Origin: CBDAKK01 sp965216965
GTDB taxonomy: Bacteria; Spirochaetota; Spirochaetia; WTKD01; G963693115
Direction of reading: 5' to 3'
DNA: 64,000 nt
NCBI GenBank assembly: GCA_965216965.1
Contig: CBDCGX010000014.1
Span: 1 to 64,000, forward strand
Notes under the pieces: model-generated
What the model was told of the DNA's origin: nothing
The model's database searches: none
The model's input: the letters and a program-made list of their open reading frames with translations, nothing else
Translations under genes and position numbers: made by a program
Part shown: in pieces, positions 9,790-18,334 of the stretch
Numbering within the stretch: position 1 is the stretch's first letter
Layout of the letters: the number at the start of each line of letters is the position of its first letter

Positions 9790-10047
9790 ATGGCACATAA
9801 AAAAGGTGGTGGAAGTTCTAGAAATGGAAGAGATTCTAATTCCCAAAGACTTGGAGTAAAGAGATTTGGAGGTCAAAATGTGAATGGAGGAGAAATTCTT
9901 GTAAGACAACGGGGAACAAGAATACATCCAGGAGATAACGTTGGCAAAGGGAAAGATGACACATTGTTTGCTATGTGTAGGGGAACTGTCTCTTTCAAAA
10001 AGAAATATGGAAGAAGTCATATTTCTATATTACCAATTGTTTCGTAG
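9790..10047 (+). CDS. rpmA: 50S ribosomal protein L27
   Basis: L27 lines the peptidyl transferase centre with its flexible N-terminus. The 85-residue product begins AHKKGGGSSRNGRDSNSQR and has LGVKRFGGQNVNGGEILVRQ followed by RGTRIHPGDNVGKGKDDTL, the standard L27 pattern. There is no Firmicute-type cleaved N-terminal extension. rpmA just upstream of obg is a widely conserved pair. It is intact and has its own promoter-like sequence upstream. Confidence 0.97.
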   Translation: MAHKKGGGSSRNGRDSNSQRLGVKRFGGQNVNGGEILVRQRGTRIHPGDNVGKGKDDTLFAMCRGTVSFKKKYGRSHISILPIVS

Positions 10048-10106
10048 AAACAATATTAATGACAATTAGAAATAATTATTACTATTAAATTAATATGTAC
10101 ACTTAA

Positions 10107-11133
10107 GTGAAGGATTTTGCAGATATAGTTACTGTTACCCTTATTTCAGGGAAAGGCGGAGCAGGCTCTGTGAGCTTTAGGCGTGAAAAATATATTCCTA
10201 AAGGTGGACCTGATGGTGGCGACGGAGGAAAAGGTGGCAATGTTATAGTAAGAACTTCTATTCATCGCCGTACTCTTAGATATCTCTGGCACAAAAGAAT
10301 ACACAAAGCTCAGGATGGGGAACATGGCAAAAAACGTCAAAAACATGGGAAAGATGGAGATGACCTTCTTATAGAAGTACCGTTAGGAACAGTAATAAAA
10401 GATCCTGAAACAGGGGAATATTTGTGCCGAACTTTTTTCTCAAGACGATTCTATAATATTGCTAAAAGGAGGAAAGGGAGGAAAAGGGAATGTTCATTTT
10501 AAAAGTTCTACACACCAAGCTCCTACATATGCCCAATCAGGAATGCCAGGAATGGAGCGAGGTTTTGTATTTGAATTAGAACTATACTCTGATATCTGTT
10601 TTGTTGGCTTGCCTAATGTTGGAAAATCTACTTTATTGAAAGCGTTAACAAATGCAAATCCTAAAATTGCTAATTATCCGTTTACTACACTTATCCCAAA
10701 TCTTGGCACTCTTGTTATTCATAATAGAGAGATTATTCTTTCAGATATACCAGGTCTTATAAAAGGTGCCTCAGAAGGAAGGGGGTTATCTTTTCATTTT
10801 TTAAGGCATATACGAAGAGCTGCTTGCATAGCGTATGTCCTTGATGCATCTCCCTGTGTTGATAAGGAAACTGTGATAGAAATAATAGGGGGGCAGTATG
10901 AGCTTGTTTGTAAAGAAATCAGCAAATATAATGATGTGCTTGCTGACAAACCGATACTGATTATTATAAGCAAACTAGATATTGCTTTAATTGATGCTGA
11001 TAGTATCATTTCAATTCTTCAAGAATATTTTAAGACTATGGAGATACATCAATTGGGAATATGTGCTGTGTCTGCATATACGATGAAACACATGCATATA
11101 TTAGAAGATATGTTGTATAGAGCTGCTCTTTAA
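10107..11133 (+). pseudogene. obg: Obg GTPase (ribosome assembly), one frameshift between Obg and GTPase domains
   Basis: Obg binds the 50S precursor and is essential in the bacteria tested. GTG 10107 opens the glycine-rich Obg domain: SFRREKYIPKGGPDGGDGGK and later VPLGTVIKDPETGE. Around 10420-10428 the frame must change; the other frame then reads AELFSQDD, LLKGGKGGKGN and HQAPTYAQSGMPG and continues into the GTPase: G1 GLPNVGKST, switch I YPFTTLIPNLG, G3 DIPGLIKGASEGRG, and G4 as SKLD where NKxD is usual. It ends at 11133 without the variable C-terminal domain, about 342 residues if repaired. A real knock-out would be surprising, so a sequence error or a very recent change should be suspected. 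Confidence 0.85.
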
Positions 11134-11239
11134 TATATGAAAAATGAAACTATTTTCTTTATAAAAGACATTGTAATACAACATTGTGATTATTGAATTT
11201 TTTTTAATGTATGATATAAAATAAATAAAGAAAAAATAA

Positions 11240-11944
11240 ATGGATTTTTTAGCAATTTTTGGGGGAAGTTTTAATCCTTTTCATAATGGACATGCTCATA
11301 TAATACAATATGTTTTTAATCATACAAGCTATGAACATATAATGCTTGTTTGTAATAATAAAAATCCTTTAAAAACAATAGAAACATGTTCTACTAATCT
11401 TCCCAGTGCTAAACAACGATTAGAAATGCTTGCACTTGGAATTAAAAACATGTTTCATGTATCAATATATAGTGGAGAAATAGAAAGGGGGGGGATTTCT
11501 TACACGATAGATACAGTTATAGATATTTATAGAAAAAATATTTTTAATATCAAAACTCCTCCCACTATATCTGATATTAAAGAGGCTATAAATTCAAAGA
11601 ATGTGGCAAGGGTTGGACTTATAATTGGTAGCGATATTATTGAAGATCTTCATCGTTGGTATAGAGTAGATGATCTTTTAAGTGTGACTACCTTGCTCAT
11701 ATTTCCACGAGCTGAATTTTATAAAACGTCACACCTTCTTGTAAAAAATCTCTGTGGTAATATAAAAGCTGATACAATAGAATACCATTTATTTTCGCCT
11801 GAAGAAATGATTTCTATTTCATCACATGATATTAGAATGTCTGGAGAGAAAGATAATTATTCCATATATAAAAGTAGTATTCCAAAGTTAGTATATAAAT
11901 ATATACAAGAGAGAAAATTTTATATAAAATCACATAATATGTGA
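11240..11944 (+). CDS. nadD: NadD, nicotinate-nucleotide adenylyltransferase
   Basis: NadD joins nicotinate mononucleotide and ATP to deamido-NAD. The nucleotidyltransferase signature is FGGSFNPFHNGHAHI at the N-terminus, followed by SAKQRLEMLALGI, RGGISYTIDTV, LIIGSDIIEDLHRWYRVDDL and the C-terminal SSHDIRMSGE (ISSTxIR-type motif). The 234-residue length is slightly above usual because of an insert around residues 95-120. The conserved RGG is coded AGG GGG GGG, a G8 run (11487-11494). A weak promoter (TTGAAT at 11193, TATAAA at 11215) precedes it. The coding end lies in a long hairpin. Confidence 0.92.
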   Translation: MDFLAIFGGSFNPFHNGHAHIIQYVFNHTSYEHIMLVCNNKNPLKTIETCSTNLPSAKQRLEMLALGIKNMFHVSIYSGEIERGGISYTIDTVIDIYRKNIFNIKTPPTISDIKEAINSKNVARVGLIIGSDIIEDLHRWYRVDDLLSVTTLLIFPRAEFYKTSHLLVKNLCGNIKADTIEYHLFSPEEMISISSHDIRMSGEKDNYSIYKSSIPKLVYKYIQERKFYIKSHNM

Positions 11945-11956
11945 TTTTATATAAAA
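11918..11956 (+). terminator. 18-bp perfect hairpin at the end of nadD
   Basis: Bases 11918-11935 pair perfectly with 11939-11956 around a three-base AAT loop. The nadD stop (11942-11944) is in the 3' arm. On the + strand an A run, not a T run, follows, so it may act as an mRNA 3' end stabiliser or a barrier to transcription from the other side and not as a classic intrinsic terminator. Confidence 0.6.
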
Positions 11957-12087
11957 AAAGATTAATAATATTGAGTAAAAAAGAAAAAAACGATATGTTT
12001 TAAGTAATACAATTGCAAGGATGTTATATAACTATGCATATTTATTTGTCATGTTAAGTAAATTCAACTTTAAATGAAGGAAATATT

Positions 12088-12935
12088 ATGAAAAAGAAAA
12101 GAAATTATCTAAAGGCATTATTAATAATGGTACTTGGTTTTAGTTTTATAGCTTGAAAAGTAGACGTTGTAACCGATGGCAATACACTACTTCCTGTTCA
12201 GCCATCATTTTTGATAGGTTACGAAACTGGAACTTTACCAAATGCAAATACACCTTTTAGGCCAAAGGAGATAATCATTAAAGATTTTTCTGAACAAAAC
12301 AATATTGATCTTGATGCATTTACAATAACAATACAAACAAAGGAAGAGATTGAAACCTGTTTTTTTTATTGTTACAAAAGATAGCTCAAAAGGAAAAATA
12401 ACGTTAGAAACAGCACTCACACCAACTATAGGAGAGTATTACGTAGTGTTTGCTTCTAAAAATGGAAAAAACACACACAATAAAGATAAAATCTTTCGAT
12501 TCTTTATAGGGAATACATTGGGGAATGCTAGCATTACCATTGATGACAATGGGGATAGTTTTGTTATAAATAATGCTATAACTACTATTTACCAATTTGG
12601 ATATAATTTTAGCGTATTTACATCGGTTGTTCCCCTGTTTCTCTTGTTGAAATACATCAAAATGACTTTAGATTGAGTAAACTAACGAGCATTACTTTTG
12701 AAAGAAATGTTGAGTTAATTGGTGCGCTAATGCTTTTGCTGCTAGTAAATTAACAAGTCTTACTATACCAGATTCTGTTACTTTAATAGGTAATGATGTT
12801 TTTCGGAGTAGTATTTTTACAAAGGGTATTTGTATCACAAAGTCTATATGACTCATTGGGTGAAAGACGGGTAACTCTTTTTAGGTTTAGAAACAGTGTC
12901 GCTTTTAACGTAAGAGAACCATTATCAAGTAATTA
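12088..12935 (+). pseudogene. Decayed BspA-like leucine-rich-repeat (LRR_5) lipoprotein
   Basis: ATG 12088 follows a good AAGGAAA site and opens a lipoprotein-type signal (KKKRNYLKALLIMVLGFSFIA) that hits TGA exactly where the lipobox Cys should be; the downstream frame reads KVDVVTDGNTLLPVQPSF. Further frames contain FVTIKD-like segments and then typical BspA/T. pallidum LRR_5 repeats: KLTSITFERNVELIGA and KLTSLTIPDSVTLIGND. Several frame changes and stops separate these pieces, so this is true decay and not one base error. Intact relatives are surface-exposed adhesin-like proteins. A strong terminator follows at 12968-13002. Confidence 0.7.
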
Positions 12936-12967
12936 GGAAAATAAGATCAAAAAATATTTTTGAGTTT

Positions 12968-13002
12968 AAAAAAAAGGCATAATATAATTATGCCTTTTTT
13001 TT
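12968..13002 (+). terminator. Strong bidirectional intrinsic terminator
   Basis: A perfect 16-bp stem (A8-GGCATAAT, 12968-12983) pairs with ATTATGCC-T8 (12987-13002) around a three-base loop. The A and T runs on both sides allow termination on either strand. It closes the BspA-like pseudogene unit and insulates yqeK. Confidence 0.85.
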
Positions 13003-13127
13003 CTTATGCTTTCTTAAAATAATAAAACATTAAAAATAGTTCTGATTACAGGTTATACAAAAGTATAAATAAAATTGAATAGATGAAATAGATTCTGTAC
13101 ACTTAATAGTGTATAGTAAAACATATA

Positions 13128-13745
13128 ATGAAAAGACCTGATTATTTTGCAAGCAGTTTTGATGTTTACTTATATTCCTTATATGCTTGCAAGCACAAAG
13201 AGCTCATTGAGATGATAAAAAATCATATAAGTTTTAAAAGACTAAATCATTGTATGAGAGTAGCCCAGTCTTCTATTCATTTTGCTCAACGATTTTCTTC
13301 TAATACCGAATACGCTTTTTTGGCAGGGATAGCACACGATATGTGTAGAGAAAAGGACAATGCAACACTTTCTAAGATGGTAAGTGCTATTGAAAAATCA
13401 TCAACAAAGTGTGAAAATAAAATCTCTTTATTATTGCATGGTAGAGCAGTGCGAGTGTTATTAGAAGAAACATATCCTCTTCCTCAGTTTGTATATGATG
13501 CTATAGAAACGCATACATTGGGGCAGCCTAATGCTACAACATTACAGAAAATCATTTATCTTTCTGATGCTCTTGATTATGAGCGAAGCATATGGATTGG
13601 TAAAGAAAATATCTATTCAGATATATATAACAATACTTCACTTAATCTTGCTATCTTGCAGCTTATTACTTATTTTAAGACTAAATTTTCTACAATTCAT
13701 ATGATAACCCAAGAAATGTATGATAGCATAAAAAGAAAAATATAA
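13128..13745 (+). CDS. yqeK: YqeK-like HD-domain phosphohydrolase (diadenosine tetraphosphatase type)
   Basis: YqeK-family enzymes are HD-domain metalloproteins that hydrolyse Ap4A symmetrically to ADP. Visible metal-binding landmarks are LNHCMRVAQSSIHFA, LAGIAHDMCRE (the HD pair), LLLHGRAVRVLL, DAIETHTLGQ and KIIYLSDALDYER. At 205 residues it is a normal length. The genomic order nadD-(lipoprotein)-yqeK-LCP-rsfS matches the frequent bacterial nadD-yqeK-rsfS module, which supports the call. A weak TTGAAT/TACACT promoter (17-base spacing, 13075-13103) lies upstream. Confidence 0.85.
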   Translation: MKRPDYFASSFDVYLYSLYACKHKELIEMIKNHISFKRLNHCMRVAQSSIHFAQRFSSNTEYAFLAGIAHDMCREKDNATLSKMVSAIEKSSTKCENKISLLLHGRAVRVLLEETYPLPQFVYDAIETHTLGQPNATTLQKIIYLSDALDYERSIWIGKENIYSDIYNNTSLNLAILQLITYFKTKFSTIHMITQEMYDSIKRKI

Positions 13746-13758
13746 TATAATTTTGTGT

Positions 13759-14973
13759 ATGAGAAAAAAAATATTTGTGTATATATTGCTTCTATTAATA
13801 GTTGGGGTCTTCGCAGGGCTCATTTTGCTTTTATCTAAAAATATACAAACAGATGCAATGTCTCAAGCCTTTTCAAAAGCAAAAACAATACCACTTTTGC
13901 TTTCACTGGAATATGGTGATAAAAAGCATATTACAAGTTTCTTATTATTGTTTGAACCAAAGAAAAAACAAATTGGCGTTCTTGAAATTCCATCATACTT
14001 AGGAGTATACGATAAGACGCTATCGCAATATATACCAATTGAATATTATTATGCAAATCGTGGATATAAAGCATATTATGAGAAACTTTCTACCGAGATA
14101 GGGAGAGAAGGAATCAAATACTTATTCATGGATACAGCATCACTTTCTCAGTTTGTTGATATGATAGGAGGAGTAAAGCTTTTCATTATAATAGAATATT
14201 TAAATCTTATAGAAGAATCTTCCTCTTTATCTATAAATGAACAAGCACATATTGGAAGTATAAACTTAGATGGGCCTGACATGGCTCGTTATTATAATAA
14301 AATTGAGCTTTCTAATACTATGCGTTTATTAAAAGCTTCACAACGAAAAGAAATTATTATATCACTTCTTCAAAAACTACGATCCGAATCTTATATATTT
14401 AAATCTTTTCGCATTGCAAACCGATTCTTGAAAATAACAGACACTACGCTTTCTGCAAAGAATATACAACTTGTTACTCAAAATCTATTAAAATATGATG
14501 TAAGTAAAATTCTTTATCAACCCCTAAACGGTAGTGTAAAAGAAATAGATAACAAAGATAAAAAGAAAAAAGTAGCTATATTCTTTCTTGGTTCAGAAAT
14601 TGGTGGGCTACGCCGTATTAGCCAAATTTTTGAGAAACGCCTTAAAGAAAATAGTATTCGGAAATCTAATGGAGAAAACATAACTCTTACTATATTAAAT
14701 GGAACAGTTATAAATGGGCTTGCATCAAAGACAAAAGAATTATATGAAGCCGCTGGACTTACTGTCTTGTCGGTTGGAAATGCACAAGAAGATAGTGTGC
14801 AAACTACGGTGATTATTGATAGGATAGGGAATAAAGTCAATGCAAATATTGTAGCAGAGGTTATAGGAGCAAAAAATATTATTACAGATATTACTACAGT
14901 AGATTCTGCTGGAGCAAATTTTACTCTTATCTTGGGTGAAGATTTTAATGGGGAGCAAGTTAATAATTATTGA
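13759..14973 (+). CDS. LytR-CpsA-Psr (LCP)-like membrane protein with LytR C-terminal domain
   Basis: The protein has a basic N-terminus and one transmembrane anchor (IFVYILLLLIVGVFAGLILL), then an extracytoplasmic domain with LCP-type features (FLLLFEPKKKQIGVLEIPSY, FMDTASLSQFVDMIGGVKLF, GPDMARYYN) and a C-terminal LytR_C-like domain (LTILNGTVINGLASKTKELY). LCP enzymes transfer polyprenyl-linked glycans to cell wall or protein. Here the Arg-rich catalytic surface is less obvious than in Firmicutes, so activity is uncertain. ATG 13759 is chosen over TTG 13753. Placement between yqeK and rsfS is seen in other bacteria. Confidence 0.72.
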   Translation: MRKKIFVYILLLLIVGVFAGLILLLSKNIQTDAMSQAFSKAKTIPLLLSLEYGDKKHITSFLLLFEPKKKQIGVLEIPSYLGVYDKTLSQYIPIEYYYANRGYKAYYEKLSTEIGREGIKYLFMDTASLSQFVDMIGGVKLFIIIEYLNLIEESSSLSINEQAHIGSINLDGPDMARYYNKIELSNTMRLLKASQRKEIIISLLQKLRSESYIFKSFRIANRFLKITDTTLSAKNIQLVTQNLLKYDVSKILYQPLNGSVKEIDNKDKKKKVAIFFLGSEIGGLRRISQIFEKRLKENSIRKSNGENITLTILNGTVINGLASKTKELYEAAGLTVLSVGNAQEDSVQTTVIIDRIGNKVNANIVAEVIGAKNIITDITTVDSAGANFTLILGEDFNGEQVNNY

Positions 14974-14980
14974 AAATTTG

Positions 14981-15367
14981 ATGAATAACGTACTATTTAA
15001 ACAAAATAAACTTTATATGCCTCTTATAATAGAGCTTTCAGAGTTTCTAACAGAGATGCAATGTGAGTCTGTTTACGCATATTGTATAGATGATAGTATA
15101 ACTTATATGGACTACTCTATTATTGCAACTATAAAATCAACAATCCATTCTAAAGGAGTTATAAAAAACCTCCCATCTTTCTTTAAAGAAAAAAACATGC
15201 ATACACATGCTAATAATTGTCCAGTACGATTAAAAACAGAAGCACAAGGAGGATGGATATTGTTGCATATACAAGAAATAATTATCCATCTTATGAGTGA
15301 TGAAATGCGGCATTTCTATGAGCTTGAAGAATTATGGTATAATCAAAAAAAAATATATCCAATATAG
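14981..15367 (+). CDS. rsfS: RsfS, ribosomal silencing factor
   Basis: RsfS (Iojap family) binds L14 and blocks subunit joining under nutrient limitation. The diagnostic C-terminal part is clear: GGWILLHIQEIIIHLMSDEM followed by RHFYELEELWYN. The N-terminal part (IELSEFLTEMQCESVYAYCI) fits the family loosely. ATG 14981 gives 128 residues and avoids the long overlap that an upstream start at 14936 would cause. Confidence 0.85.
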   Translation: MNNVLFKQNKLYMPLIIELSEFLTEMQCESVYAYCIDDSITYMDYSIIATIKSTIHSKGVIKNLPSFFKEKNMHTHANNCPVRLKTEAQGGWILLHIQEIIIHLMSDEMRHFYELEELWYNQKKIYPI

Positions 15368-15470
15368 AATACAGAGTTCATAACAATTTCTCATTATCAT
15401 AGCCCATATTGTAATAATATATATTATTCTTCTCCTTTCATAAAGAAAATGCTAAAGAGATTCGCTTTAT

Positions 15471-16415
15471 ATGTCGAAATCATGTATGAGGGCTATTGTC
15501 TTAATCATGTATATTACTATTACAAGAAATATTTTCCTTATGTGCACTATAAGTGTTGTATTCTCCTTTCCTGTTTATTCGGAAATTGTTTACAAATTAA
15601 AAAAAGATGAAACAATCTATCAAATTTCGGAGAGATATAATATTCCTATAAAAATATTACTTAGTTCTAATGCCATAAATGCTCCCTCAAACCTTCCTAT
15701 AGGAAAAAAGATTGTGATTCCTGATCCTATTAATAATAATCTAACAGAATCTCAAAAAACAAAAACAATTATTTCTTACAAAGTCAAAAAGGGAGATACA
15801 TTGTATTCAATCGCGGGAGAATACAATGCAGATGTAGAAGAAATCATGCAAATAAACAAAATTATAGATCCAAGTAATATTAAATTTGGGAAAGCTATAA
15901 AAATACCAACCTTTTTAAAAGATAATAAAGAAAAACAATATTTGATAAGTAGTCTTCCTAAAAAACCCTCTAATACTACATCTACTAAGTCCGAAAATAC
16001 TGTTTTTAAGAAGAAACCCCTTCAAAGTTCATCATTATTAAAAATAGCAAAGCCAATAGGTTTTGTGTCCGATAAATGGCCTGTAAGTGGGAATTCATAT
16101 GAGTTAAATGGAAACTTATCTGGCATTCTTATAGAAAGCAATGAAAATACAGATGTGCGTGCTATTTCATCGGGAACTGTTCTGTATGCTGCCGGACATA
16201 CTGCATTTAGTAAAATTGTAGTCATACAAAATAAGAATGGAGAATTATATGTATATGGTGGACAAAAGACATTATTTGTAAAATCAGGAGATAAGATAAG
16301 TGAAGGGGATATTATTGGCACTCTAGGAATAATGCCACTTGTAAAAAGACCTGTACTATATTTTTCTATTTGGAAAAAAGATAAATTTATTAATCCTCGA
16401 AATGTTGTAGGATAA
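15471..16415 (+). CDS. Secreted LysM (x2) and LytM-like (degenerate M23) protein
   Basis: After a signal peptide (hydrophobic stretch ending FPVYSE) come two LysM peptidoglycan-binding repeats, YKLKKDETIYQISERYNIP and YKVKKGDTLYSIAGEYNAD. A linker and a LytM/M23 fold follow (GILIESNENTDVRAISSGTV, then LYAAGHTAFSKIVVIQN and GDKISEGDIIGTLG). The metal-binding His-x3-Asp and His-x-His of active M23 peptidases are absent: GILIESNE replaces HxGxD and YVYGG replaces YxHL. It therefore resembles NlpD/EnvC-type amidase activators and not an endopeptidase. A possible partner amidase is encoded at 27080. Confidence 0.8.
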   Translation: MSKSCMRAIVLIMYITITRNIFLMCTISVVFSFPVYSEIVYKLKKDETIYQISERYNIPIKILLSSNAINAPSNLPIGKKIVIPDPINNNLTESQKTKTIISYKVKKGDTLYSIAGEYNADVEEIMQINKIIDPSNIKFGKAIKIPTFLKDNKEKQYLISSLPKKPSNTTSTKSENTVFKKKPLQSSSLLKIAKPIGFVSDKWPVSGNSYELNGNLSGILIESNENTDVRAISSGTVLYAAGHTAFSKIVVIQNKNGELYVYGGQKTLFVKSGDKISEGDIIGTLGIMPLVKRPVLYFSIWKKDKFINPRNVVG

Positions 16416-16422
16416 TATACAT

Positions 16423-16761
16423 ATGGAAAATAACCCTACGGAAAAATTACAATCTTTATATCATGATAAACATACTGCAGAATTTGTGTGTGACTATTGC
16501 GGAGCATTGGTTTCTATATCGGATGAAAAATGTCCAGAATGTAAATCGATCTTTAGTACTATACGTTGCCCTCAATGTAAGTTTAGTGGAAAGGCTTTTT
16601 GGTTTGCAAATGGTTGTCCTCAATGTAAATATCAAACCCCATTATTTTCAAAAAACAAAGGGAAACCTCGCCAAATTGAAAGGAAATTGTTTTTATTTAG
16701 CTTCTTAGGATTAATAATTTTAAATATAATCCTTTTAGTATATCTCACTCGGTTATGGTAA
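16423..16761 (+). CDS. Double zinc-ribbon protein with C-terminal membrane anchor
   Basis: The 112-residue product has two treble CxxC pairs in series: CDYCG with CPEC, and CPQCKFSG with CPQCKYQ. A basic linker and one C-terminal hydrophobic helix (FLFSFLGLIILNIILLVYL) follow. Zinc binding and membrane tethering are well supported; the partner or role is unknown. The gene lies 7 bases behind the LysM gene and overlaps the next start by 7 bases, so it is part of the same operon. Confidence 0.72.
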   Translation: MENNPTEKLQSLYHDKHTAEFVCDYCGALVSISDEKCPECKSIFSTIRCPQCKFSGKAFWFANGCPQCKYQTPLFSKNKGKPRQIERKLFLFSFLGLIILNIILLVYLTRLW

Positions 16762-17411
16762 ATTCCTTTTTTTTTAAAAAGAAAATAATATTCTCACTCT
16801 TTTTTCTAATAATTTTTACTGGGGTTCTATTATTTTCTCAAAATATAGAGCAAAATGCTAGTAATGATGCTTTAAAAAAGACTCAATTAGATAATAAAGG
16901 GAGTACTCAAGAAGAAAATAATACTCAAGAAAAAAGCTCTCGCTCACTTCCACTAGGTTTTGATGAAATAAAGCTTTATAAAACAAAAGATGAAATTATA
17001 AGCATAATAAATAAAAATGAATATTTTAGAGTTGTCCGAGAACCAGAAATTAGTTTTTTGCCATCTACTCAAGAGCAACTCTTAACAGTGGAGGGAAAGA
17101 AATTTATTAAGGAGGGGTTATTCCAATTTACTAAAGAAAATAGCCTAAAGGTAATCATATTATATCTAGATAAAACACAAAGCGATTATTTCACTCTATA
17201 TACTCTTTTTTATGATAAATATGGGAGACCTTATTCTATAAGCCCAACTCAAGCATCTTGGAAAGATGATAACGTTCGCATTATTATAGAAAAGCCTCTC
17301 ACTATAAAATATGTTTCTATTGAAAAAGGGAAAAATCAAGACAAAGCTCAAGAGTCAAGTGTGATATCAATAAAAAGAAAAGAAAGGGAAAAATTCTTAT
17401 CTAATTTTTAA
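16755..17411 (+). CDS. Exported protein of unknown function
   Basis: A signal peptide or anchor (KKKIIFSLFFLIIFTGVLLF) is followed by a low-complexity polar region and a compact domain containing LGFDEIKLYKTKDEIISIIN and FTLYTLFYDKYGRPYSISP. The pattern 'Tyr-Asp-Lys-Tyr-Gly-Lys/Arg-Pro' recurs in secreted spirochaetal proteins, but I do not recognise a named family. It belongs to the small envelope operon 15471-17936. Confidence 0.6.
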   Translation: MVNSFFFKKKIIFSLFFLIIFTGVLLFSQNIEQNASNDALKKTQLDNKGSTQEENNTQEKSSRSLPLGFDEIKLYKTKDEIISIINKNEYFRVVREPEISFLPSTQEQLLTVEGKKFIKEGLFQFTKENSLKVIILYLDKTQSDYFTLYTLFYDKYGRPYSISPTQASWKDDNVRIIIEKPLTIKYVSIEKGKNQDKAQESSVISIKRKEREKFLSNF

Positions 17412-17432
17412 ATAGAATATATAATATATTCC

Positions 17433-17936
17433 ATGAAAAATATTTTTATAATTTTATTAGTATTTTTATTATCACAAATTTTTATTAATATAAAAAAAAC
17501 ATGGGTGTTTGCAAGTCCTAAAAGCACCCAAGAAAGAAATCTAAAAGAAAGTACTATTACAATAAAAATATTGACACCTTCTGAAAAATTTCTCACCCTT
17601 GAGCTTGCAATAACCCCTCAAGAACGACAAAGAGGACTTATGTTTAGAAAAAAACTTGTACCTAACACTGGCATGCTTTTTGTCTTTAAGCAAGAATACC
17701 CGCTTAGTTTTTGGATGAAAAATACATACATACCGCTTTCAATTGCATTTTTAAACTCTAATGGAAAAATACTTAATATTGAAGATATGACTCCTCTTTC
17801 TGAAAAGTCCGTATTTTCAAATGGATCTGCTCAATATGCAATTGAAGTTGAAAAGGAAGCCTTTAAAAAATATGGCCTTAAACAGGGAAGTATTATTTCT
17901 TTTCCAAAAGATATCTTTAATATCGTAGAAAAATAA
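17433..17936 (+). CDS. DUF192 family exported protein
   Basis: An N-terminal hydrophobic export signal precedes a DUF192 domain: LELAITPQERQRGLMFRKK, NTGMLFVF, PLSFWMKNTYIPLSIAFL and the ending QYAIEVEKEAFKKYGLKQG. The domain has a conserved Trp-Met-Lys-Asn core and no proven enzymatic function. The gene is convergent with xseB, with 18 bases between them. Confidence 0.85.
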   Translation: MKNIFIILLVFLLSQIFINIKKTWVFASPKSTQERNLKESTITIKILTPSEKFLTLELAITPQERQRGLMFRKKLVPNTGMLFVFKQEYPLSFWMKNTYIPLSIAFLNSNGKILNIEDMTPLSEKSVFSNGSAQYAIEVEKEAFKKYGLKQGSIISFPKDIFNIVEK

Positions 17937-17954
17937 TTTTTTAATTAGTACATT

Positions 17955-18332
17955 CTAAAAAAGAGAATTGTTGTTTTCTTTTTTTTGAGATTTATTTCTT
18001 TTCTTTTGAATTTTATTATTATCAGGAAATGTATCATTATTGGCATTACTCTGAATTTCTTCTAATGACTCATATCCCGTGGTTTCTATGTTTTGATCAG
18101 AATCATCGGTGTTAGTAGACACATTATTTGTAATGGTATTTTGTGCTGTTATTTCTTGTATTCTTAATTCATATTTTTGGATGTCTTTTTCAAGTGAGTT
18201 TGCAAGTTTGATTCCTCTTTCGTATAACCCTATAAGTTTGTCTAAATCACTATCATCGCTATTTTGAATAAGATGATATATTTCTTCAAGTTCTGTAAGA
18301 CGTGATTTAAATGATGTATTTTTTTCTTTCAT
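17955..18332 (-). CDS. xseB: Exodeoxyribonuclease VII small subunit with polar C-terminal extension
   Basis: XseB helices wrap the large subunit XseA to form exonuclease VII. The N-terminal half (FKSRLTELEEIYHLIQ, LDKLIGLYERGIKLANSLEK, KYELRIQEI) is the canonical XseB coiled region. The remaining ~55 residues are Asn/Asp/Glu/Lys-rich and low in complexity, making the protein (125 residues) longer than the usual 65-80. It starts 2 bases after the xseA stop, in the usual order for this operon. Confidence 0.85.
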   Translation of the reverse strand: MKEKNTSFKSRLTELEEIYHLIQNSDDSDLDKLIGLYERGIKLANSLEKDIQKYELRIQEITAQNTITNNVSTNTDDSDQNIETTGYESLEEIQSNANNDTFPDNNKIQKKRNKSQKKENNNSLF

Positions 18333-18334
18333 AT

